A stretch of 64,000 nucleotides of DNA from Paludibacteraceae bacterium (GTDB taxonomy: Bacteria; Bacteroidota; Bacteroidia; Bacteroidales; Paludibacteraceae), in contig JAFVDD010000034.1 of the NCBI GenBank assembly GCA_017478725.1, forward strand, positions 1 to 64,000, read 5' to 3'. Shown here one piece after another: positions 1 to 5,923 of the stretch (within the stretch, counting starts at the first letter, position 1; each line of letters opens with the position of its first letter). Both the position numbers and the translations under genes were made by a program. The notes beneath the pieces were generated by a model. It ran no database searches. It was not told where the DNA came from and saw only the letters and a list, made by a program, of their open reading frames with translations.

Positions 1-16
1 AGAAAAATAACAGAAA

Positions 17-47
17 GCAGACTATCCTTGCGGTAAGTCTGCTTTTT
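17..47 (+). terminator. Rho-independent terminator
   Basis: A 7-bp stem, GCAGACT pairing with AGTCTGC, encloses a 12-nt loop and is followed by five T. It probably ends a gene lying left of the window. The next ~170 bases (48-215) hold no gene I can recognise. Confidence 0.7.
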
Positions 48-489
48 CTATATCGCTACCGACTACGAAGTCAAATAAGCCAAGAAAAGTAATCGTTCCC
101 GCAGGGATAAGAACCCATAGTGTGCAGCCAGAAAACAAATCAAGAACTTGCAAAGTTGTTGATTTGAGAGGAGGAAGTGCGGCAACTCCCTTGAGAAACG
201 AAATTTCTCAACACGTTGCAAGCCACTTTCGACGAAGGCGTGTACGCTTCAGGAACCAAACAGGACGATAACTTCCAGGAGGCTTGTCGTCTCACGGCAG
301 AGTTTGCCAAGAAAGAAGGTCGCCAACCCCGTATTATGATTGCCAAGATGGGTCAGGACGGCCACGATCGTGGTGCGAAAGTCGTTGCCACAGGTTATGC
401 CGATTGCGGCTTTGACGTGGATATGGGACCGTTGTTCCAGACCCCTGCCGAGGCAGCCAAACAGGCGGTGGAGAACGATGTCCACGTTT

Positions 490-548
490 TCCATCCTAGG
501 CGGAGGCCGCTCCTTCCGCTTCAACGGAAGGACGCTCCGTCCCTTAGG
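490..548. repeat. Palindromic insert inside the mutase remnant
   Basis: The ~59 nt that replace a conserved stretch of the mutase form an imperfect inverted repeat. CTCCTTCCG and CGGAAGGA surround a CTTCAA loop, and the outer ends are CCTAGG and CCTTAGG. This looks like a small palindromic repeat element. I did not find a second copy in the window. Confidence 0.55.
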
Positions 549-630
549 TTATCGAGGAACTGAAGAAACTCGGCCGCCCGGATATCAGGTCACCGCCGGT
601 GGTGTCATCCCCGCCCAGGACTATGACTTC

Positions 631-663
631 TTAGCCACAAGGGCACGATTAACTGCGTTTTTC
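631..663. repeat. 33-bp insert matching two gene starts elsewhere in the window
   Basis: The insert between the DYDF and LYKAG codons, read on the minus strand, would encode [12 protein letters not shown]. Nearly the same DNA forms the start of the TonB receptor gene near 25440-25481 (MKNEVNRAFMAKKK), and a related sequence starts the DUF4465 gene at 63154 (MKNFIEINRALVAEKK). A short TTC direct repeat flanks the insert. Confidence 0.6.
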
Positions 664-785
664 CTCTACAAAGCCGGCGTCGCCGCCATCTTCGGCCCCG
701 GCACCCCGGTCGCCTATTCAGCGAAAGTGGTCATGCAACTGCTGATGCAAGAGTAATCGCATATTGCATAGTTAGAAAATTCTTA

Positions 786-815
786 AAACGGGAGGACTCG
801 ATGAGCCCTCCCGTT
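786..815. terminator. Hairpin, probable terminator of the GH53 gene
   Basis: AAACGGGAGG pairs with CCTCCCGTTT around a short loop. On the minus strand it lies about 40 nt after the galactanase stop and is followed by an A/T-rich stretch. Confidence 0.6.
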
Positions 816-856
816 TGCGGTATTGTAGAAAACGATGAGATTGCAAGGGGTAGGGA

Positions 857-2206
857 TTATAGTTCCGCTCCCAGTATGTTATACTTCTTGCCGTTGCGGA
901 GCAGAATAATTTGTCCGTTCTCAACGCGTTTTTCGCCGCGAATGATGGTTGTGCTTGTCCGGTCAATGCCTTCGGGGTTGTCGGGCAGAAAATTGTGCAT
1001 GTAATACGGTACGCACACATCCTCGGCTGTTTGGGTGGCACTCACGGCAGCGGTCTTGTTAATAGCATGGCCGGATGTGCTCTTGTTCTCATCCCAGAAA
1101 CCGCGGTTGAGCCATGTGGTAAGAACGGTTCCGCTACTGGTGTTCCAGTTGGTATCGTCACCGTTGCCGGCTTCCTCGGGGAACCAATAATTGATGCCTG
1201 TTACATTCTCCAGCGGTTTGAGGGCATCCACAAGATCCTTGACGAAATTGTATTGTCCGGCTACGGAGCATTTCCATACATCTTGGGTATCGAAATTAAC
1301 GCCGGAGGTAGGCCAATATTGGAAGTTATAGGCACACTCAACAATTTGCACTTGCTTATTCGGGAACATGATACCGAGGTTCGTAACGGCATTCACCAAG
1401 TGGTTCTTGTCGCTCTTTGAGGTAACCTGGTCTGCTGTCAGATAACCATGCCAGAAGGGGTAGTAACTCAGTCCGATGATGTCGAAGTCCACACCGCCGT
1501 TAACCAGTTTGTTGTAATAATAATTGTTGTATCCGCTGTTGGTGGGTCGGTCGGTGTGGATAATAATCTGTGCGGCGGGACATAACTCGCGTACGGCGTT
1601 GCAACCGGCTTTGAGCAGTCCCAGATAGCCATCCCAGTTGTCGCCGGAACGGTTGTAAGGTGCTACTTTGATGCCGCACAGGCCATACATGATTTCGTTG
1701 CCCACTTGCACGAGGTCAGGCGTTGCGCCTGCTTCGTTCAGGGTTTGCAGCACGTGGCGCGTGTATCCGGCTACGCTATCCGCCATGGCTTCGTCGGACG
1801 CATCTTTCCATGCTACAGGTGCCTGAATATGGGTGGCGTCCACCCATTCATCGGAGTAGTGAAAATCCAGCATGAAATAGGCTCCTGCGGCTTTGATGCG
1901 TTTGCCTAAAGCCGTTACGTACGCCAGATCCTGGCAGACAGAAGGGTCGGTAGCTCCTTTGGCTTGCCGGATAGGGTTGACAAAGATGCGCACGCGGAAG
2001 GTGTTCCAGCCGCATGTGTCCACAAACCATGTCAGGAGGTCGTTGATTTTCTTTCCTCTCACGTCCTTGTAATACGAGTTGTGCTGCTCGTACATTGGGA
2101 GCATAGAGATGTCACCGCCTACGTAGCGCTGGGGAACCGTTGTTTCTTGCGCACATATGCTCATGCACGCGAACGCGCAGAATACCAATAAGGAAAGTTT
2201 TTTCAT
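857..2206 (-). CDS. Secreted GH53 endo-beta-1,4-galactanase with T9SS-like C-terminal tag
   Basis: 449 aa from the ATG at 2206. This start gives a clean Sec signal peptide (MKKLSLLVFCAFACMSICAQ). The longer open frame up to 2509 only reads through promoter and repeat DNA. GH53 enzymes cleave beta-1,4-galactan or arabinogalactan side chains of pectin. Family features visible are RYVGGDISMLP near the N-terminus, the QVGNEI motif with proposed acid/base E171, GLSYYPFWHG, and the proposed nucleophile E290 in VECAYN. The last ~37 residues (EGIDRTSTT...GKKYNILGAEL) are a short tag shared with other secreted proteins here, so T9SS export to the surface is inferred. Five heptanucleotide units lie immediately before the ATG, where a ribosome would bind. 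It stands alone, divergent from the cluster at 2780. Confidence 0.9.
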   Translation of the reverse strand: MKKLSLLVFCAFACMSICAQETTVPQRYVGGDISMLPMYEQHNSYYKDVRGKKINDLLTWFVDTCGWNTFRVRIFVNPIRQAKGATDPSVCQDLAYVTALGKRIKAAGAYFMLDFHYSDEWVDATHIQAPVAWKDASDEAMADSVAGYTRHVLQTLNEAGATPDLVQVGNEIMYGLCGIKVAPYNRSGDNWDGYLGLLKAGCNAVRELCPAAQIIIHTDRPTNSGYNNYYYNKLVNGGVDFDIIGLSYYPFWHGYLTADQVTSKSDKNHLVNAVTNLGIMFPNKQVQIVECAYNFQYWPTSGVNFDTQDVWKCSVAGQYNFVKDLVDALKPLENVTGINYWFPEEAGNGDDTNWNTSSGTVLTTWLNRGFWDENKSTSGHAINKTAAVSATQTAEDVCVPYYMHNFLPDNPEGIDRTSTTIIRGEKRVENGQIILLRNGKKYNILGAEL

Positions 2207-2240
2207 TTTAGATTTTAGATTTGAGATTTCAGATTTCAGC
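2206..2240 (-). repeat. Heptanucleotide array (TTTTAGA-type) abutting the GH53 start codon
   Basis: Five consecutive 7-mers: TTTTAGA, TTTTAGA, TTTGAGA, TTTCAGA, TTTCAGC. The first overlaps the last base of the start codon complement. It makes up the immediate 5' leader of the galactanase mRNA. Confidence 0.85.
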
Positions 2241-2285
2241 CCCGGCGGCAAATATGCCACCGAGATGCAAAATGTATAATTCGGG

Positions 2286-2320
2286 TGCAAAGATACAACT
2301 TTTTTTTGGAATATGCAAAT
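2286..2320 (-). promoter_or_regulatory. Bacteroidetes-type promoter for the GH53 gene
   Basis: Read on the minus strand, a TTTGCA -33 element lies 19-20 bp before TATCTTTG, the -7 consensus TAnnTTTG. The leader to the ATG is ~80 nt. Confidence 0.7.
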
Positions 2321-2329
2321 ATTAAATTT

Positions 2330-2430
2330 CAAAATCACGGGATAATATACTACGTATATTATAGGGTGGGGTATGATACGATATTCACCCGATGCGATCC
2401 CGATGCGCTCCCGATGCGCTCCCGATGCGA
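2330..2430 (+). repeat. ~100-bp dispersed element, copy 1 (inverted copy at 49020-49120)
   Basis: Over about 67 bp this copy differs from the reverse complement of 49054-49120 at only two bases. It contains a perfect 9-bp inverted repeat with a 3-bp loop (ATAATATAC, GTATATTAT), then GGTATGATACGATATTCA, then an 11-bp-unit array. The identical part is non-coding on both sides. Confidence 0.9.
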
Positions 2431-2501
2431 TCCTTGCTTGCCCATGGCTTGTCCTCTGCTTGGTTTCTGTTTGATGCTTGTTCGAAGCCAGCTTGCAATC
2501 T
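2389..2501 (+). repeat. 11-bp periodic array, ten units
   Basis: CCGA occurs at 2389, 2400, 2411 and 2422. The period then continues with a different core: GCTTG at 2436, 2447, 2458 and 2491, with GTTTG at 2469 and GTTCG at 2480, all exactly 11 bp apart. It lies between the divergent GH53 and 2780 promoters. Confidence 0.85.
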
Positions 2502-2564
2502 ATCTGCATTTTGCTAAATGTGGTTTACAAAATGAAAAAATAATGAATATTTCCGTACTATTAT

Positions 2565-2600
2565 GTTGCGTATTTCTACAAAATGTAGTATCTTTGCACA
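2565..2600 (+). promoter_or_regulatory. Bacteroidetes-type promoter for the 2780 gene
   Basis: TTG at 2566 and TATCTTTG at 2589 with ~20 bp between. This gives a long leader (~180 nt) that includes the 28-bp triplicate. Confidence 0.7.
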
Positions 2601-2653
2601 TCATTTCGTTGGATAAGCGACATTTTGCTATTCAAAATACGTACAACGGACGA

Positions 2654-2737
2654 TAATCGGTAGAATAAAAGACATTAATCCTAATCGGTAGAATAAAAGA
2701 CATTCATCCTAATCAGTAGGATAAAAGACATTCACAA
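2654..2737 (+). repeat. Three tandem 28-bp repeats in the 5' leader
   Basis: Units start at 2654, 2682 and 2710 and share TAATCGGTAGAATAAAAGAC followed by ATTMATCC, with a few substitutions in the third. A similar GGAATAAAAGACATTA core occurs once more at 10871, before the 11093 gene. There are no spacers, so this is not a CRISPR array. Confidence 0.85.
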
Positions 2738-2779
2738 ATCATACAACAAACATTTATTAACCCTTAAAAAATCAAAGGT

Positions 2780-5590
2780 ATGAGAAAAATTACTTCTTTA
2801 TTCCTTGCTGCACTCGTAGCGATGAGTTCGTTTGCAGCCGTGCCGGCTCAAAAACGTTTGAGTCTGAAGAATGCGGGTAATGCGCCGCTGGTTCAGGCTG
2901 CCGGCAAGATTGATTCTCCGCGCAGCATTGACGCGTCCAAGGTTCGCAAAGCGCCGAAAGCAGCTGAGGACTTTGTGGTTATCACAGAGCAACCGGCAGG
3001 CGAGCTGAAAACCTACACGCGTGGCGGTGGTCGCTACGTAGTTAGCAACAAGTCGCTAAGTTACGAAGCTCAGAGCGGTACCATCGACATCGTATTCGGT
3101 GCAGAGAACAAAGTCTATTTCCAAAACATCGTAAGCGGTTTGGCTTATGGTTCTTGGGTAGAAGGTACACTCTCTGAGGATGGCAAAACTATTACTGTAG
3201 CGCTGGGTCAGAACCTGCGTTATGTAGCCAATTATGACGCTTGCGTTGCAATTAGATTGCTTAACTACGTGGCAGGAAGCGGTTTCTCGATTGACTCCGT
3301 GTCAACCGAGGTTACTTTCTCCGTTGCTGACGATGTGATTTCGCTCCAAGGCACAGGTCTTGCTTCTACATCGTTAGCGGGTGTCTGGACCGATGATGGT
3401 TCCATCCAGAACTATGGCGACTACGAGTCTGTTTACACTCCGTACGTCCAGAACAAAGAGCTTGTGACCCTGCCGGCAGGTTTGGAAACAAAAGATATGC
3501 CGATGGCGGGTAAATACTACGCTTCGATTAGTGACTACAGCAGCGACAACGCAACAGACGTGGCCGCCACTGTCAAGGTAGCCCAAGACCAGGACACGTT
3601 CTATATCCAGGGCTTGGTACAGGTATTGCCGGAAGCATGGGTAAAAGGCGTATTGTCGGAAAACACTATTGAAATCCCTGTGACTTATTTGGGCACAGAC
3701 GCAACGGAAAATGATCTTTATGCAATGGGTTATAGCCGTTCCGGAGTAGTAGGTGTTTCGCTTATTTATGATGCCGAATCCGGCGCAATGGAGGTGGACG
3801 GCTATGTAATGCTCAGTACCTCCGAGTTGTCGAATACGCTGAGCGGTATCTACGAGGGCTTGTTCATCGGCGAGCGTCCTGAGTTGGTAGAAGTGCCTGA
3901 GGATGCCACCATAGTAGCAAAGCCGTTCACCGCGACTTATTATGACGGCCAGAGCTCTACCGAGATTGCCGACACCGTTCAAGTAGCGCTTGCCGGCGAG
4001 GGCGAGATTTATATCCAGGGTCTCTCGCAGGAAGCTCCCGAAGGATGGATCAAAGGTCAGTTCAATGCCACAGGCGACACCGCCGTATTCGCTTACGGCC
4101 AGTATGTTGGTGTCAGCACTTATGGCAGCTCGGTTTATCTGCTCGGCGATGATGAGGAGATGGAAACTGTAGCGGATATCGTGTTTGTATATGATGCAGA
4201 CAAGGACCTCTATACCGCGCTGAATGTCATCTATGACAATGCCAAGAAAGATGACTTCTACTACTATGCATTGCTTGCCAATGTGAAGATCGGTGAGGAC
4301 TGCGATGCTATCTGGGTAGCCGGCAAACAAGGTTATGAAAACACAGCAGATGTAACGAACATTACCATCGGCGAGGATGTCAGCGGTTTGTTTGCGGCGG
4401 GCGAGAATACATCCAATTCTCCTAAGTATTATGACAATGGCGAAGCCGTACGTCTGTATGCCGGCAACACGCTGACCATCTCCTCCGAGAAGGTTATCGG
4501 CAAGATTGTCTTCACGCTGACCGGCAACGACAACCAGAAGAAATTAGAAGCCAATGTCGGCACCTATGCGCTGGAAGGCGACAAGGGTCAGTGGACAGGC
4601 GAAGCCAAAGAGATTGTCTTCTCGGTTCCTAATGTCAGCGGCAACCAGGCACGCATCCAGAAGATCCAGCTCTTCTATCTGGATTACAGCACTACTCAGG
4701 TAGAGGCACCTGAAGATTTGGAGACCGCTGTCTATAAGTTTGCAGGAACGGATACGTATTCGGAGAAAGAAGTGACCTTCGAAGTGAAGGTAGGTTTCGA
4801 CGGCGACGATGTTTATTTCCAAGGTCTGAGCCAATACCTGCCAGAGGCATGGGTTCGCGGTACACTCAAAGACAGCGTAGTAACCGTGCCGGGTTGGTAT
4901 CTGGGTGTTTACGAGAGCTTCTTCGGCGATATGGAAATCGTGTTCAGCGGCGCTACGTTTGTTTATGACGCAGAGAAAGATCAGTTCACCTGCGCTGAGT
5001 ACACTACTATTTCCGGTGAAGATGCCATGGATGAGTTTGCCGATATCACGCTGACGCGTCTGGTAGAGGTGGCAGCTACTCCGGCAGATCCTGCCATCAC
5101 CGCATTCAACGGTACTTCCAGTTATCCGTCTGTCCGTTTCAGTATTCCTACTGTAGGCACCAACGGCGAGGACCTGTTGGGCGACAAGCTGAGCTATGTA
5201 TTCTTTGTTCAAACAGGCAACGAAGTAACAGAGCTGGTTCTCACTACCGATCTCTATGAGAAGCTGGAAGAGGATTTGACAGAGATTCCGTACAATTTCT
5301 CGGATGATTGGGATATCTACAACGGCGCTCTTTATCTGAACCAGGGCGAGGAGGTTCTCCGCAGCTGGAGCAAACTCGGTTTGCAGTCGATCTATCGCGG
5401 CGCAGGCGAGGAGCACAAATCCAATATCGTATGGTTTGACGTAGAGGCTTACTGGTACGCGATTGACAATCCTGAGGCTATCGACAATACCGATGCGGCT
5501 GTCAAGGCTGTCAAGCGTCTGGAGAACGGCACAATCGTTATTGAGAAGAACGGCGTGAAGTACAATGTACTGGGTACGCAGATCCGTTAA
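2780..5590 (+). CDS. Large secreted repeat protein with T9SS-like C-terminal tag
   Basis: 936 aa, Sec signal peptide (MRKITSLFLAALVAMSSFAA), function not recognised. Four internal copies of a beta-rich motif are visible around residues 100, 262, 397 and 663. Each contains a V-Y/F-I/F-QGL-x-x-x-x-PEAWVKG-type line (for example DTFYIQGL, EIYIQGL, DVYFQGL) followed by a TL or VL strand. This resembles repeats found in large Bacteroidales surface proteins of unknown role. A middle segment (residues ~540-640) reads like a carbohydrate-binding or F5/8-like beta sandwich, but I cannot name it. The last ~38 residues (from EAIDNTDAAVKAVKRLENG) are the shared tag, so outer-surface export is inferred. 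It is the first of four tagged proteins on this strand and has its own promoter and terminator. Confidence 0.8.
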   Translation: MRKITSLFLAALVAMSSFAAVPAQKRLSLKNAGNAPLVQAAGKIDSPRSIDASKVRKAPKAAEDFVVITEQPAGELKTYTRGGGRYVVSNKSLSYEAQSGTIDIVFGAENKVYFQNIVSGLAYGSWVEGTLSEDGKTITVALGQNLRYVANYDACVAIRLLNYVAGSGFSIDSVSTEVTFSVADDVISLQGTGLASTSLAGVWTDDGSIQNYGDYESVYTPYVQNKELVTLPAGLETKDMPMAGKYYASISDYSSDNATDVAATVKVAQDQDTFYIQGLVQVLPEAWVKGVLSENTIEIPVTYLGTDATENDLYAMGYSRSGVVGVSLIYDAESGAMEVDGYVMLSTSELSNTLSGIYEGLFIGERPELVEVPEDATIVAKPFTATYYDGQSSTEIADTVQVALAGEGEIYIQGLSQEAPEGWIKGQFNATGDTAVFAYGQYVGVSTYGSSVYLLGDDEEMETVADIVFVYDADKDLYTALNVIYDNAKKDDFYYYALLANVKIGEDCDAIWVAGKQGYENTADVTNITIGEDVSGLFAAGENTSNSPKYYDNGEAVRLYAGNTLTISSEKVIGKIVFTLTGNDNQKKLEANVGTYALEGDKGQWTGEAKEIVFSVPNVSGNQARIQKIQLFYLDYSTTQVEAPEDLETAVYKFAGTDTYSEKEVTFEVKVGFDGDDVYFQGLSQYLPEAWVRGTLKDSVVTVPGWYLGVYESFFGDMEIVFSGATFVYDAEKDQFTCAEYTTISGEDAMDEFADITLTRLVEVAATPADPAITAFNGTSSYPSVRFSIPTVGTNGEDLLGDKLSYVFFVQTGNEVTELVLTTDLYEKLEEDLTEIPYNFSDDWDIYNGALYLNQGEEVLRSWSKLGLQSIYRGAGEEHKSNIVWFDVEAYWYAIDNPEAIDNTDAAVKAVKRLENGTIVIEKNGVKYNVLGTQIR

Positions 5591-5627
5591 GGCTTAGTTA
5601 GTAAGTCCAAAACCGGATTAAACATAG

Positions 5628-5660
5628 AGAGGGTATGCTCGTTGGGGCATACCCTCTTTG
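5628..5660 (+). terminator. Rho-independent terminator after the 2780 gene
   Basis: An 11-bp perfect stem, AGAGGGTATGC with GCATACCCTCT, 8-nt loop, followed by a short T run. Confidence 0.85.
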
Positions 5661-5801
5661 GTGTTTGTAGGTGTAGGGTGGCATTGTTTGATTTAGAATA
5701 GTTCAGCTAAATAAAACATTTTGATATGTATATTGCCTGTTTGTTGACAAAATGCAACATGTGGTTGACAAAAGAAAGAAAAATTGAAGAAATTGTGTCT
5801 T

Positions 5802-5840
5802 TTTGTTTGTAGGTTGAAGAATTTGTTGTACTTTTGCACG
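5802..5840 (+). promoter_or_regulatory. Bacteroidetes-type promoter for the 5924 gene
   Basis: TTTG at 5806-5809, 19 bp, then TACTTTTG at 5829, followed by CAC. The leader from here to the ATG is ~85 nt and shares ~60 nt with the leader of the 11093 gene. Confidence 0.75.
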
Positions 5841-5861
5841 TTTTTTGCGAAACGGACATGT

Positions 5862-5923
5862 ACTCACTTGTTTAATTCCAAATGAATACAATTCACTTAT
5901 TTATTAACTAAAATTTTTAAGGT
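5862..5923 (+). promoter_or_regulatory. Conserved 5' leader shared with the 11093 gene
   Basis: ACTCACTTGTTTAATT, AATACAATTCACTTAT and TTATTAACTAAAATTTTTAAGGT run up to the ATG. The leader at 11030-11092 is nearly identical over the same length. A shared leader implies a recent common origin or common translation control. Confidence 0.65.

Larger units (their letters stand above)
216..756 (+). pseudogene. Methylmalonyl-CoA mutase large subunit, C-terminal B12-binding domain, broken remnant
   Basis: The fragment keeps the cobalamin-binding core of methylmalonyl-CoA mutase. [14 protein letters not shown] carries the DxHxxG histidine that ligates cobalt, followed by [23 protein letters not shown], and near the end [16 protein letters not shown]. 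It cannot be one protein, because the homologous pieces run in three frames. After VHV, about 48 nt expected to encode VGVSSLAAGHKTLVPQ are replaced by ~59 unrelated nt. A base is missing after GRPDI (ATG to AG near 588). A 33-bp in-frame insertion splits DYDF from LYKAG. Upstream of about 240 the homology stops and an in-frame TGA lies at 192. Neither the catalytic barrel nor a small subunit is present here. Family expectations are from memory of Bacteroidetes mutases; the frames are read directly. Confidence 0.85.

Noticed and set aside
2207..2509. N-terminal extension of the galactanase to 2509
   Set aside because: The added 101 codons read through the promoter, the 11-bp array and the heptads, and would bury the signal peptide. 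The ATG at 2206 gives a proper Sec signal.
2654..2737. CRISPR array
   Set aside because: The three repeats follow each other directly without spacers and no cas gene is present.
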